Shown piece after piece: positions 26,340 through 34,512 of a DNA stretch of 64,000 nt. Each line of letters begins with the position of its first letter. Within the stretch, counting starts at the first letter, position 1. This DNA is from CAVSJA01 sp963728145 (GTDB taxonomy: Bacteria; Bacteroidota; Bacteroidia; Chitinophagales; Chitinophagaceae). Location of the stretch: contig CAVSJA010000002.1 of the NCBI GenBank assembly GCA_963728145.1, positions 186,001 through 250,000 of the forward strand, read 5' to 3'. The position numbers were made by a program, and so were the translations under genes. The notes under the pieces are model-generated. The model saw nothing but the letters and a program-made list of their open reading frames with translations, was not told the origin of the DNA and did no database searches.

Positions 26340-26912
26340 ATGAAAAGAATTTTCACAGTGCTGTTTATTGCCCTGGGTCTCCTTGCCGCCACATCAGCCC
26401 AATCTCAAATGAAGATTGGTTACATCAGCACACAAGACCTGATTAGTGTAATGCCAGAGACCAAAATAGCTGACTCCAACCTAACGCAACTTCAAACTGC
26501 ACTCATTCAAAATGCGCAGGAAAAGGAAGCCAAGCTAAATGCAGATATTGAGAAATTTAATAAAGATTCCAGTACGATGTCTGAAGCGGTTAAATCCGTT
26601 AAACGCCAGGAATTGCAGAAACTTTATCAGGAACTTGCAGGAGAAGAACAAAGAATTCAGCAACAATTGACTCAGAAAAGAGATCAATTACTCGCTCCAA
26701 TCCAGCGTAAGGCTTTTGAAAATGTTCAAACCGTTGCTAAAGAGAATGGATATACGCTTGTTTTCGAAAAAGAAGCTTTGCTGGTAGCGCCTCCCGGAGA
26801 TGATATTCTTCCGCTGGTTGCCAAGAAGCTCAACATAAAATTGAATCTCGCAGCCCCGGGAACAACACCAACAACCAATCCGCCTGCTGCCAATCCGCAG
26901 AAAAAAGGCTAA
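26340..26912 (+). CDS. ompH: OmpH/Skp-type periplasmic chaperone 2
   Basis: 190 residues from ATG 26340, which places the signal peptide MKRIFTVLFIALGLLAATSAQSQ at the N-terminus; an in-frame ATG 48 nt upstream would add sixteen non-signal residues. The Skp layout is the same as in the gene before: MKIGYISTQDLISVMPETK, coiled coil, then TLVFEKEALLVAPPGDDI. A Pro/Thr/Asn-rich tail (PGTTPTTNPPAANPQKKG) is extra. A paralogous tandem pair next to bamA is common in Bacteroidota. A strong terminator follows. Confidence 0.9.
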   Translation: MKRIFTVLFIALGLLAATSAQSQMKIGYISTQDLISVMPETKIADSNLTQLQTALIQNAQEKEAKLNADIEKFNKDSSTMSEAVKSVKRQELQKLYQELAGEEQRIQQQLTQKRDQLLAPIQRKAFENVQTVAKENGYTLVFEKEALLVAPPGDDILPLVAKKLNIKLNLAAPGTTPTTNPPAANPQKKG

Positions 26913-26936
26913 TTGCTGACAAATAATTTAATAAGG

Positions 26937-26964
26937 ACCGTTCTGTAAAATAGGACGGTTTTTT
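26937..26964 (+). terminator. Rho-independent terminator after ompH 2
   Basis: ACCGTTCT (26937-26944) pairs with AGGACGGT (26952-26959), with one G-U pair and a 7-nt loop. A run of six T follows. It ends the bamA-ompH transcript. Confidence 0.8.
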
Positions 26965-26983
26965 ATTTTACTATCCTATCCGG

Positions 26984-26991
26984 TATTTTTG
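26984..26991 (+). promoter_or_regulatory. -7 promoter element for murI
   Basis: TATTTTTG is a full match to TAnnTTTG, 13 nt before the murI ATG and just after the terminator. It gives murI its own start of transcription. Confidence 0.5.
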
Positions 26992-27004
26992 TTCATACCT
27001 AACT

Positions 27005-27820
27005 ATGAGTCCAATAGGCATTTTTGATTCCGGTTATGGGGGTCTTACCGTAATGAAGGAGATCCTGAAAAAATTACCGCAGTATGATTATCTCTACCTC
27101 GGAGATAACGCCCGTGCCCCTTATGGCAATCGCTCCTTCGATAGCGTTTACCGCTATACGCTCCAATCTGTGAACTGGTTCTTTAAGCAAGGGGCACCAT
27201 TAGTGATCCTTGCCTGCAATACCGCATCAGCAAAAGCATTGCGTACCATTCAGCAAAATGACCTTCCGAAGTTAGATCCATCTAAACGTGTATTGGGCGT
27301 CATAAGACCGACTACGGAAATAATAGGACGGTTTACCAAAACAAAGAGCATCGGCATATTGGCTACAACCGGTACTGTCCAATCCAATTCATACGCGATC
27401 GAAATCCAAAAGCTTTTTCCGGACCTTAAGGTAAGTCAGCAGGATTGCCCAATGTGGGTACCCCTGGTCGAGAATAATGAGCATAATGACCCAGGCGCCG
27501 ACTATTTTGTGCGAAAAAATATAACGGATGTTCTAGCCAGAGATAAGAATATTGATACTATCTTGCTCGCCTGTACCCATTATCCTTTGCTGCGAAATAA
27601 GATGCTGCAGTTTTTACCCGAAGGGATAACTTTATTATCGCAGGGCGAAATCGTTGCCAATAGCCTTGTCGATTATCTCAAGAGACATGAGGAAATAGAG
27701 AAGAAACTTACCCGTACCAGCAAACGCATATTTTATACAACGGATTCCACTGTTGATTTTGACAACCATGCGTCTATCTTTTTTGGTGAATCCGTTAAGT
27801 CCGTGCACGCAGATCTATAA
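27005..27820 (+). CDS. murI: glutamate racemase
   Basis: 271 residues. It makes D-glutamate for peptidoglycan by a two-cysteine mechanism. The first catalytic Cys is in LVILACNTASAKAL, the second in LLACTHYPLLRN. The N-terminal IGIFDSGYGGLTVMKEI and YLGDNARAPYGNRS bind substrate. All elements are intact. It closes the envelope cluster and has its own promoter behind the ompH terminator. Confidence 0.95.
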   Translation: MSPIGIFDSGYGGLTVMKEILKKLPQYDYLYLGDNARAPYGNRSFDSVYRYTLQSVNWFFKQGAPLVILACNTASAKALRTIQQNDLPKLDPSKRVLGVIRPTTEIIGRFTKTKSIGILATTGTVQSNSYAIEIQKLFPDLKVSQQDCPMWVPLVENNEHNDPGADYFVRKNITDVLARDKNIDTILLACTHYPLLRNKMLQFLPEGITLLSQGEIVANSLVDYLKRHEEIEKKLTRTSKRIFYTTDSTVDFDNHASIFFGESVKSVHADL

Positions 27821-27895
27821 CTTATTAACTATTTAAATTAACATTCAGGTCAGGGAAGAAATTCTCCTGATCATTTCCAAAACTCTTTCTAAGCC

Positions 27896-28801
27896 ATGCC
27901 TAAAAAAGTTTTTCTGCGAATCATAGTATTCGCGGTTGTTGCAAGTCTTATGTCTGCCTGTCATAAAGAAAATAGTGAAGAAATCCCACCTGTCGACCCG
28001 CACGCCAACGGTGGTTATTTGACAATGAAAGTGAACGGAGTGGAATGGGAGGCGGATCTATTTTCCGGTGCAAGCACATTGAATGGATTGCTCAATATTT
28101 CAGCGGTTGGTAAGGATAAGAAGACCCTTACCATGACTCTTCTCGACAACAAGACAGGTTCTTACATCCTCGATATTCCAGCTACAGATGGCGTTGCTGC
28201 ATTCATCGATAGTTCTGAAACAAATCCACTTGCTTATGCGACTAACCAGGGAAGAACACCCGGTGAAGCCGGCGGGATGTTAACCATAACGAATTATGAT
28301 TCGGTGAAAAAACTTGTATCTGGAACATTTTATTTCAGGATGTTCAGAGAAATGGATAAAAAGCAGGTAATCATATCCGAAGGTGTGTTCGATAGACTTC
28401 CCTACAATTTAAGTTTGCCAACAGCAAGCGGAACAGATACGTTTAGCGTGAAGATTGATGGCAGCTTATGGAAGCCTGAAAGCATTATCGGAACTAGTGC
28501 CCAATCTAATCTTGCCATTGTCGGAAATAATCTTACAGCTACAAAGGCCATTGGTTTGGTGATGCCAGCAACTGTTGCTCCTGGAACTTATGATCTGAAT
28601 TCCCAGGGCGGCGCCTATGTCGGCCAATACAATCCAACAACCAACACCTTCCTTGCATCGGAATCGGGCAAACTGACCATCCTGGAAAAGAACACAACAA
28701 CCCGAAGGATTCGCGGAATCTTCAATTTTGTGGCAAAAGATGTGGTCGGCTCTCAGTCTGCAACTCTTACAGAAGGTTATTTCTCAGTGAAATATCAATG
28801 A
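27896..28801 (+). CDS. lipoprotein with two DUF6252-like domains
   Basis: 301 residues. The lipobox is in VVASLMSAC (Cys near residue 22). Two homologous beta domains follow: residues 38-160 start NGGYLTMKVNGVEWEADLF and residues 185-300 start TDTFSVKIDGSLWKPESI. Each carries a following strand pair around 'L..L' and ends in a GxFxF-type strand (SGTFYFRMF, RGIFNFVAKD). This is the pattern of Bacteroidota DUF6252 lipoproteins, of unknown role, with the domain duplicated in this gene. Confidence 0.75.
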   Translation: MPKKVFLRIIVFAVVASLMSACHKENSEEIPPVDPHANGGYLTMKVNGVEWEADLFSGASTLNGLLNISAVGKDKKTLTMTLLDNKTGSYILDIPATDGVAAFIDSSETNPLAYATNQGRTPGEAGGMLTITNYDSVKKLVSGTFYFRMFREMDKKQVIISEGVFDRLPYNLSLPTASGTDTFSVKIDGSLWKPESIIGTSAQSNLAIVGNNLTATKAIGLVMPATVAPGTYDLNSQGGAYVGQYNPTTNTFLASESGKLTILEKNTTTRRIRGIFNFVAKDVVGSQSATLTEGYFSVKYQ

Positions 28802-28868
28802 ATTGCTAAGACTTTAGGCTCTAAATAAAAATCTGAAATCCGAAACCGAAAATCTGCGATAGATGCCA

Positions 28869-28876
28869 TACTTTTG
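28869..28876 (+). promoter_or_regulatory. -7 promoter element for rpmH
   Basis: TACTTTTG matches TAnnTTTG and lies 109 nt before the rpmH ATG, giving a long leader. No clear -33 TTTG. Confidence 0.45.
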
Positions 28877-28985
28877 CGGTCCTTTCATCCAAGCTGACGG
28901 AACGGGTGTGGTGACCTGTTGAGCAGCGAAATATGAAACCGGTCCGCTTCTCCCGGACTATCTTAACAAGTAAAAGAAAAAGATC

Positions 28986-29141
28986 ATGAAACGTACATTT
29001 CAACCACATAACCGTCGTCGTAAATCGGTACACGGTTTCCGAAAGCGCATGGAAACAGCTAATGGTCGCAAGGTATTGGCGAGCCGCCGGAAGAAAGGTC
29101 GCAAAAAGCTGACTGTTTCCGATGAAAGGAAACTGAAATAA
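28986..29141 (+). CDS. rpmH: 50S ribosomal protein L34
   Basis: 51 residues, read directly: MKRTFQPHNRRRKSVHGF then RMETANGRKVLASRRKKGRKK. This is the standard L34 sequence with its basic C-terminus. The usual order rpmH-rnpA-yidD follows. A terminator lies immediately downstream, so rpmH may be expressed separately from rnpA. Confidence 0.97.
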   Translation: MKRTFQPHNRRRKSVHGFRKRMETANGRKVLASRRKKGRKKLTVSDERKLK

Positions 29142-29183
29142 ATTAGAATCCTTTACGAAGGATAATTAAATAGCTTTCGATTA

Positions 29184-29213
29184 CCCCCGCCATGGCGGGG
29201 GCTTTTTATTTTT
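29184..29213 (+). terminator. Rho-independent terminator after rpmH
   Basis: CCCCCGCCATGGCGGGGG (29184-29201) is a perfect palindrome followed by TTTTTATTTTT. The -7 element of rnpA overlaps the T run. Confidence 0.85.
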
Positions 29214-29214
29214 G
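29207..29214 (+). promoter_or_regulatory. -7 promoter element abutting rnpA start
   Basis: TATTTTTG is a full TAnnTTTG match that overlaps the T run of the terminator and lies 4 nt before the rnpA ATG. The message would be leaderless or almost so. Confidence 0.4.
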
Positions 29215-29218
29215 TAAG

Positions 29219-29626
29219 ATGGGTAAACGATTGACCCTTGGTGCTAAAGAAAGGCTGAAAAGCCGAAAGCAGATTGAACGATTGTTCAAAGAAGGAAAAA
29301 GCTTCGTGCATTTTCCATATCGAATCTATTACCAAACTTCAGAAAGAAAATTTAATGATAAGAATTCTGCATTGCAATTTGGAGTTGGCGTAAGCACAAA
29401 ACTTTTCAAAAGAGCAGTCGATCGTAACCGGATCAAAAGACTCACGCGTGAAGCATGGCGTTTACAAAAAACCGAATTGGCCGAGGAAATCAATAAGACG
29501 AAGATCCAATTAAACGTCTTTTTTATTTTTACCGGAAAGGAATTGCCTGAATATACTTTAGTGTTTGATAAAATTGGATCGGGTATCAAGAAGATCAGGC
29601 AAAAGTGCGAGGTAATAGAAAAATGA
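29219..29626 (+). CDS. rnpA: ribonuclease P protein component
   Basis: 135 residues from ATG 29219; an upstream in-frame ATG lies inside the terminator hairpin. RnpA helps the RNase P RNA to cut tRNA 5' leaders. The RNR motif is KRAVDRNRIKRLTREAWRLQ. The start MGKRLTLGAKERLKSRKQIERLF is typical. Its stop overlaps the yidD ATG by 2 nt (ATGA), so the two are translationally linked. The usual neighbours rpmH and yidD are present. Confidence 0.93.
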   Translation: MGKRLTLGAKERLKSRKQIERLFKEGKSFVHFPYRIYYQTSERKFNDKNSALQFGVGVSTKLFKRAVDRNRIKRLTREAWRLQKTELAEEINKTKIQLNVFFIFTGKELPEYTLVFDKIGSGIKKIRQKCEVIEK

Positions 29627-29853
29627 AATTTATTCTTCAAATATTAAGCCTTCCGTTTATTGCACTCATTAAGTTTTATCAATGGGTAATTTCACCTGTA
29701 TTGGGTCCTAAGTGTCGATTCACACCAACCTGTTCGCATTATGCAGTGGAAGCATTAAAGAAGCATGGAGTTTTTAAGGGAATCTGGCTTTCCATTAAAA
29801 GAATCAGTCGTTGTCATCCATGGGGAGGTAGTGGTTTTGATCCGGTTCCGTAA
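29623..29853 (+). CDS. yidD: membrane protein insertion efficiency factor YidD
   Basis: 76 residues, the normal length. The signature is LIKFYQWVISPVLGPKCRFTPTCSHYAVEALKKHG ... RISRCHPWGGSGFDPVP with its conserved Cys. YidD is a small amphipathic inner-membrane-associated factor that helps YidC. The ATG at 29623 overlaps the rnpA stop; an in-frame start 18 nt upstream is less likely. Confidence 0.93.
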   Translation: MKFILQILSLPFIALIKFYQWVISPVLGPKCRFTPTCSHYAVEALKKHGVFKGIWLSIKRISRCHPWGGSGFDPVP

Positions 29854-29859
29854 GGGTTT

Positions 29860-30003
29860 GGGTTGACAAGGTTGACAGGGTTGACATTGGGTTGACAGTT
29901 GGTTGAATTGGTTAGGGTTGACAGGGTTGACTGGAGGGTTGATAAGGTTGGATGCAAGTTATGAACTTTGTCAACCCCGTCAACCTATCAACCCTGTCAA
30001 CCT
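29860..30003. repeat. GTTGACAGG-family inverted repeat
   Basis: GTTGACAAG/GTTGACAGG units (29861-29950, irregular) face GTCAACCCC, GTCAACC and TATCAACC words (29970-30001). It lies between the convergent yidD and a lipoprotein gene. Confidence 0.9.
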
Positions 30004-30009
30004 CGCGAC

Positions 30010-30636
30010 TTACTTCTTCAAGCGCTCAAGCATCTGCTTCAGACTAACTCTTTGTTGCGAATTGGTGTGAAACTTATAATATACCGGCGCTTTTCCATCG
30101 CTATCCAATTCAATTTTTCCCGGGATTCCTGTATGAGGACCGATAACATTCTCATTGCTATTCGCGCTGATCTTCTTTGCAGTCATTGGCAAAAGCTGAA
30201 AAGTCCTTCTCTCGTCGCTGGTATTTTCTCCCAATAATAGCTTTTGTGTGCTATCGATCATCTGATCTAATTGTTCCGTGGAAATATTAGTGGGAATTCC
30301 AGATGTACCATAATTTACAATGCCACCGGTAACAGTGTCGGTTTTCAGATTGATGATGAATAGGCCATCACCGGTCACTTCGAAAGTCTTTTCACCAACC
30401 GGTTCGGTGATCTTTACCGTTACCATGTTTTTATCGGCCGGTAACTCTAACGTTAATTCATTGTGTTGTCCGCCTGGCTCAAAATTGATCAGGGCTTTAT
30501 CATTTTGATCGAGCTGCATTTTTCCGCTCGACATTACCACAACTTTTTTCCCAGGTTTTTTTTCGCCGCAGGAAACGATCCCGATAGCTATCGGGGCCAG
30601 GAGAAATAATACGAAAGGAACAAGAGTCTTTCTCAT
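30010..30636 (-). CDS. lipoprotein, unknown family
   Basis: 208 residues from ATG 30636: MRKTLVPFVLFLLAPIAIGIVSC with the lipobox Cys near residue 23. An upstream in-frame start would add 25 non-signal residues. The mature part is largely beta with Lys/Asp patches (KMQLDQNDKALINFEPGG..., ELPADKNMVTVKITEPVGEKTFEVTGDGLF). A stretch rich in T/S before a C-terminal basic helix (QRVSLKQMLERLKK) is present. No domain is recognised. Part of the signal peptide (APIAIG) is encoded by a dispersed palindrome. Confidence 0.5.
   Translation of the reverse strand: MRKTLVPFVLFLLAPIAIGIVSCGEKKPGKKVVVMSSGKMQLDQNDKALINFEPGGQHNELTLELPADKNMVTVKITEPVGEKTFEVTGDGLFIINLKTDTVTGGIVNYGTSGIPTNISTEQLDQMIDSTQKLLLGENTSDERRTFQLLPMTAKKISANSNENVIGPHTGIPGKIELDSDGKAPVYYKFHTNSQQRVSLKQMLERLKK
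30580..30595. repeat. CCCGATAGCTATCGGG palindrome, copy 2
   Basis: Exact 16-bp copy inside the signal-peptide codons of the lipoprotein gene (residues API-AIG). Confidence 0.9.
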
Positions 30637-30695
30637 ATCAATTAATTGAATTGGGTAGAAAACCCTGTATGGTGATTTAGAATATTTCAAACGAT

Positions 30696-30715
30696 TTAAA
30701 AGGGTTTTCAACCCT
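30696..30715 (-). terminator. terminator of sodA
   Basis: On the minus strand AGGGTT GAA AACCCT is followed by TTTT. A related hairpin with longer stem lies at 44751-44779. Confidence 0.55.
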
Positions 30716-30743
30716 AGAATTTTTTTAAGAAAGGGAATTCGGC

Positions 30744-31343
30744 TTATTTCCCAAAACGATCAGCAACTTTCTTCCAGTTCACCACATTCCAGAACGCAGC
30801 GAGATATTCCGCTCTTTTGTTCTGGTATTTCAAATAATAAGCATGTTCCCATACATCCACGCCCAGAATTGGTGTTCCCTTAACTTCTGCAACATCCATT
30901 AATGGATTATCCTGGTTTGGCGTAGAGCTGATCTCCAGTTTTCCGTCTTTCACGATTAGCCATGCCCAACCAGATCCAAAGCGGGTCATGCCGGCATTGT
31001 TGAATTTGTCTTTGAAATCAGCAAAGGAACCAAATGTGAGATTGATTGCATCTGCAAGTTTACCCGTTGGTGCATCACCAGCACCGGCTGCAAGACTTTC
31101 CCAGAAGAATGTATGATTCCAATGTCCACCGCCATTATTCCGCACAGCTGGACCGATGCTTCCGGCAGCTTTCACCAATTCTTCCAAAGATTTATTCTCA
31201 TTCGGCGTACCAGCGATGGCTTTATTCAGATTGTCAACATAAGCCTGGTGGTGTTTGCCATGATGGATCTGCATGGTCAATTTGTCAATATGCGGTTCCA
31301 ATGCATCATGTGCGTATGGAAGTTGCGGTAATGTAAAGGCCAT
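30744..31343 (-). CDS. sodA: superoxide dismutase, Fe/Mn type
   Basis: 199 residues, normal length. Metal ligands: His in IHHGKHHQAYV near residue 27, His in NGGGHWNHTFFW near residue 77, Asp and His in GVDVWEHAYYLKYQNKR near residue 165. It removes superoxide in the cytoplasm (no signal peptide). Fe or Mn preference cannot be told from sequence alone with certainty. A TAAATTTG promoter and a short CCGCGAAAGCGG leader hairpin lie upstream. Confidence 0.95.
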   Translation of the reverse strand: MAFTLPQLPYAHDALEPHIDKLTMQIHHGKHHQAYVDNLNKAIAGTPNENKSLEELVKAAGSIGPAVRNNGGGHWNHTFFWESLAAGAGDAPTGKLADAINLTFGSFADFKDKFNNAGMTRFGSGWAWLIVKDGKLEISSTPNQDNPLMDVAEVKGTPILGVDVWEHAYYLKYQNKRAEYLAAFWNVVNWKKVADRFGK

Positions 31344-31391
31344 AAGATAGATTTATGATTATATAATTATAAGTTCCGCTTTCGCGGGAAG

Positions 31392-31399
31392 CAAATTTA
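31392..31399 (-). promoter_or_regulatory. -7 promoter element for sodA
   Basis: Minus-strand TAAATTTG matches TAnnTTTG, about 48 nt before the sodA ATG. A TTTG lies 24 nt upstream, slightly further than usual. The other 31344-31553 bases hold no gene. Confidence 0.5.
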
Positions 31400-31553
31400 C
31401 AATCTAACAATGATAGCCCCATGCAAAGTTTTTTTTGGGGAAATGAATCACCGTTTGGTAAACCTGGCATTGTTGTGCTTGTTTATTGAACCTGCAATTG
31501 AGATTTGTTGTAATTTACCTCCCCTGTTTAAATAACAATAAAAAACCAGGCTT

Positions 31554-32273
31554 ATGAACACGCAAAAATTCCACCGCCTTTTTATTGTTTCCCTTTTTCT
31601 ACTTGCAGTTGGGATCCTGATGGCGTTCACCTTGGAAGAGAAAGACAACACACTTACCGAAAAAGAAAAAAAAGAAGGCTGGAAGCTGCTGTTTGACGGA
31701 CAAACAACCAATGGATGGAAAACGTTCAAAGGACGTGAAGCTGATGGTTGGGAAGTCGTGAATGGAGAATTGCATTGCAAGGAAAAAGCAACTAAAAGAG
31801 CGGATCTTCTTACCGCGAACCAATATGACAATTTTGAATTGACGATCGATTGGAAGGTAGCCAAAGGTTTCAACAGTGGGATCGTTTACCGTTGCACAGA
31901 AGAGAATGATGCCACATTCGAATCTGGTCCCGAATACCAGTTGATCGATGATGTTACCTATCCATCCAAACTCAACGATAAACAATTGAGCGGATCCAAC
32001 TACGATATGAATGCACCATCTCAAAAGGCTGCGAAGCCAACGGGAGAGTATAACCGGACAAGGATTGTCGTCAACAATGCCCATGTTGAACATTGGTTGA
32101 ATGGTGTAAAAGTTGTCGAGTATGAATTCTGGACTCCTGAATGGGAACAAATCAAGGCGGGCAGCAAATGGAAGGATGTAAAGCCGTATGGTATGTCGAA
32201 GAAAGGATATATCGCTTTACAGGATCATGGAGGAGGAATCTGGTTTAAGAACATTAAGATCAAGAAGCTTTAA
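31554..32273 (+). CDS. DUF1080 (3-keto-disaccharide hydrolase-type) protein
   Basis: 239 residues. An N-terminal hydrophobic segment (FHRLFIVSLFLLAVGILMAF) serves as signal or anchor. The rest is a concanavalin-like beta sandwich with the family opening GWKLLFDGQTTNGWKTFKG and the typical NSGIVYRC, GPEYQLIDD and NHVEHWLNGVKVVEYE-like strands (here NNAHVEHWLNGVKVVEYE). The DUF1080/3-keto-disaccharide hydrolase family acts on oxidised or plant-derived glycans. The exact substrate is unknown. It is followed by the GAACAGAA repeat. Confidence 0.88.
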   Translation: MNTQKFHRLFIVSLFLLAVGILMAFTLEEKDNTLTEKEKKEGWKLLFDGQTTNGWKTFKGREADGWEVVNGELHCKEKATKRADLLTANQYDNFELTIDWKVAKGFNSGIVYRCTEENDATFESGPEYQLIDDVTYPSKLNDKQLSGSNYDMNAPSQKAAKPTGEYNRTRIVVNNAHVEHWLNGVKVVEYEFWTPEWEQIKAGSKWKDVKPYGMSKKGYIALQDHGGGIWFKNIKIKKL

Positions 32274-32281
32274 GCCCCATT

Positions 32282-32370
32282 GAACAGAAGAACAGAAGAA
32301 CAGAAGAACAGATGAACAGTAGAACAGAAGAACAGCAGAACAGCAGAGCAGTAGAACAGAAGGGCAGTAG
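32282..32370. repeat. GAACAGAA 8-bp tandem array
   Basis: About eleven units of GAACAGAA and variants (GAACAGCA, GAACAGTA) in one direction with no facing arm. It lies between two convergent genes. The word is the same as in the arms of the large hairpin at 37392 and 63549. Confidence 0.9.
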
Positions 32371-32419
32371 AATTTAGACAATAGAAAACCGTTCGGTCGT
32401 CCTCCGAAACAGCAAACTG

Positions 32420-32737
32420 TCATTTAGTCTTTGCTTTTTTCAATCGATGAAGCTTCACGCCTTTATCGGTATAAGCCTCAATCATTCCACGTGATTCCAT
32501 ATCCAGTTTCACGGAAACAGCGTACCAGGAGATCGATTTTTTGAATGGGATCTTATTTTTCGTGATGAATTTTTTAACTCCTGCGGTAATCTCAGTATAG
32601 GTTAGTGATTTGCCACTTGATAAAACTTCAGTAATAGCACGATTGAAAAGTGTCCAGGTATCTGCGTCGATTTTCATTTTGCTCCCTGTGCGGGGATTAG
32701 TCATTTCTACTTTGTTGACAGCTTTGGATGTAGCCAT
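32420..32737 (-). CDS. small protein, DUF6958-like
   Basis: 105 residues, basic: MATSKAVNKVEMTNPRTGSK then KIDADTWTLFNRAITEVLSSGKSLTYTEITAGVKKFITKN. Helix-turn-helix-like layout with a closing basic tail LHRLKKAKTK. It resembles a small Bacteroidota family (DUF6958), winged-helix-like, of unknown function. Start of the gene lies only 4 nt after tadA, so the two form an operon. Confidence 0.6.
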   Translation of the reverse strand: MATSKAVNKVEMTNPRTGSKMKIDADTWTLFNRAITEVLSSGKSLTYTEITAGVKKFITKNKIPFKKSISWYAVSVKLDMESRGMIEAYTDKGVKLHRLKKAKTK

Positions 32738-32741
32738 ACGA

Positions 32742-33179
32742 TTATCGTTTTTCCTTGAAGAATCTTTTCATTAGTTCGGCACATTCTTCTTTCATGATTC
32801 CGGATTGAACCAATGTTTTCGGATGAAAGGGTGAGAGCGGATCAGTGATTCGCTTATGTCCGTTCTTTTCATCATCAGCACCCCAGATAACTTTTCCAAT
32901 CTTGCTCCAGTACAATCCGCCGGCGCACATGAGACAGGGTTCAACGGTAATATAGATCGTGGCTTCGGGCAGATATTTGCCTCCGAGGAAATTGAATGCA
33001 GAAGTTAATGCGATCATTTCCGCGTGAGCGGTGGGATCATTCAATTTTTCCGTCATATTATAACCTCGTGCAATGATCTTATTTTTCATTACAACAACGG
33101 CCCCGACAGGCACTTCGCCTTCTTCAAAAGCTCTTTCCGCTTCACGAAGAGCATGTCGCATAAAATTTTCATCAGTCAT
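32742..33179 (-). CDS. tadA: nucleoside deaminase (TadA type)
   Basis: 145 residues. It is a zinc-dependent deaminase of the TadA/CDD fold. Zn-binding motif: HAEMIAL (His and Glu) and PCLMCAG (two Cys). N-terminal EVPVGAVVVMKNKIIARGYN is typical. The best guess is tRNA adenosine deaminase (A34 to inosine), though guanine deaminases look alike. It is followed at once by a small gene on the same strand. Confidence 0.85.
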   Translation of the reverse strand: MTDENFMRHALREAERAFEEGEVPVGAVVVMKNKIIARGYNMTEKLNDPTAHAEMIALTSAFNFLGGKYLPEATIYITVEPCLMCAGGLYWSKIGKVIWGADDEKNGHKRITDPLSPFHPKTLVQSGIMKEECAELMKRFFKEKR

Positions 33180-33250
33180 TCAAAATAGATGATTCGAATT
33201 TAGTCAAAATTGGCTTTCTGTTTTATAACTTTCCGCTTTAGATGAAGACA

Positions 33251-33417
33251 GGTTGAGGGGGTTGATGGGGTTGATGAGGTTGATGGGGTTGATGAGGTTG
33301 ATGGGATTGATAGGGTTGACAGGGTTGATAAGGGAAGCATTCACCGGGAATTTCATCTTTTATAAACTTCAACAACCTTATCAACCCCATTAACCTCATC
33401 AACCCCATCAACCCTAT
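33251..33417. repeat. GTTGATGGG/GTTGATGAG inverted repeat
   Basis: About nine 9-bp units GTTGATGGG, GTTGATGAG, GTTGACAGG (33260-33333) face CAACCTTATCAACCCC and TAACCTCATCAACCCC words (33374-33411). It lies between divergent tadA and the dehydratase gene, so it is not just a terminator. Confidence 0.9.
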
Positions 33418-33451
33418 CGCGAGGGGCGTAACTTAATTAATAGAAGAAGCT

Positions 33452-34426
33452 ATGAGTACTGAAATGCTTATGTCGGTTGAAAAAATTACAAAGCAGCGAA
33501 TCGAAGAGGCGCACGAAAGGATTAAGCCCTATATCCATCGTACGCCGGTGATGACTTCTTCAGCTATTGATGAAATAGCCGGATGCTCGATTTTTTTCAA
33601 ATGCGAAAACCTGCAGAAAGCTGGTGCTTTCAAATCGAGAGGTGCAATGAACGCGGCGCTATCATTGAGTCCGGAAGAGTTAGCAAAGGGCATAGGAACA
33701 CATTCATCCGGTAATCATGCGCAGGCAATCGCGAGAGCCGCGAAGATCCTGAATACGAAATCTTATATCGTAATGCCCCGGAATGCACCTTTGATCAAGA
33801 AGAAAGGAGTTGAGGGATATGGTGGCAAGATCTACGAATGCGAACCTAATCTTCAATCCAGAGAAACCACGCTGGCTGAAGTAATAAAACAAACCGGAGC
33901 AACCGAGATCCATCCATTCGATAATTATGATGTGATCACCGGGCAGGCTACTGCTGCAAAGGAATTGTTTGAAGATGTGCAGCATTTGGATTTTGTTATG
34001 ACACCGGTAGGAGGTGGAGGATTATTGAGCGGAACTTCACTCTCAGCAAAATATTTTTCTCCTTCTACAAAAGTAATTGCAGGCGAACCCTCAGGAGCAG
34101 ATGATGCCTATCGCTCGATGCAAAGTGGAAAGATCGAAGCATCGCAATCGAATTCAGTAGCGGATGGATTGTTGACCAGTCTTTCTCAAAAGACATTCGC
34201 CATCATCCGTGAAAATGTAAAGGAGATCATTACAGTAACAGACGAAGAAATTTTAAAAGCAATGCGATTGCTTTGGGAACGAATGAAAATAATCGTTGAA
34301 CCATCTGGTGCAGTTCCATTTGCGGCGTTATTGAAAAAGAAAGAATTGTTTGCCGGTAAGAGAGTGGGGATTATTGTTTCGGGAGGCAATGTCGATCTGG
34401 ATAAGGTTGGTAAGTTAATTGGTTAA
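33452..34426 (+). CDS. threonine/serine dehydratase or serine racemase (PLP)
   Basis: 324 residues, fold type II PLP enzyme. The PLP Lys is in ENLQKAGAFKSRGAMNAAL near residue 60. The glycine-rich phosphate loop is PVGGGGLLSG near 187. THSSGNHAQAIARAA and the closing GIIVSGGNVDL fit the threonine dehydratase/serine racemase group. Absence of an ACT domain points to the short catabolic or racemase form rather than biosynthetic IlvA. The end of the gene and its TAA lie inside a GTTAATTGG repeat arm (residues VGKLIG). Confidence 0.85.
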   Translation: MSTEMLMSVEKITKQRIEEAHERIKPYIHRTPVMTSSAIDEIAGCSIFFKCENLQKAGAFKSRGAMNAALSLSPEELAKGIGTHSSGNHAQAIARAAKILNTKSYIVMPRNAPLIKKKGVEGYGGKIYECEPNLQSRETTLAEVIKQTGATEIHPFDNYDVITGQATAAKELFEDVQHLDFVMTPVGGGGLLSGTSLSAKYFSPSTKVIAGEPSGADDAYRSMQSGKIEASQSNSVADGLLTSLSQKTFAIIRENVKEIITVTDEEILKAMRLLWERMKIIVEPSGAVPFAALLKKKELFAGKRVGIIVSGGNVDLDKVGKLIG

Positions 34427-34512
34427 TTGGTTGATTAGTTGATTGGTTGTTCAGAAACTTCGTAAGGCTAACAAATCAACTAATTAACCAATTAACCAAT
34501 TAACTAATCAAC
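34403..34512. repeat. GTTAATTGG/GTTGATTAG inverted repeat
   Basis: The arm 34404-34449 (GTTGGTAAGTTAATTGG, TTAATTGG, TTGATTAG, TTGATTGG) faces 34472-34512 (CAAATCAACTAATTAACC, AATTAACC, AATTAACTAATCAACC). It lies between the convergent dehydratase and DUF6249-like gene and reaches into the first. Confidence 0.9.
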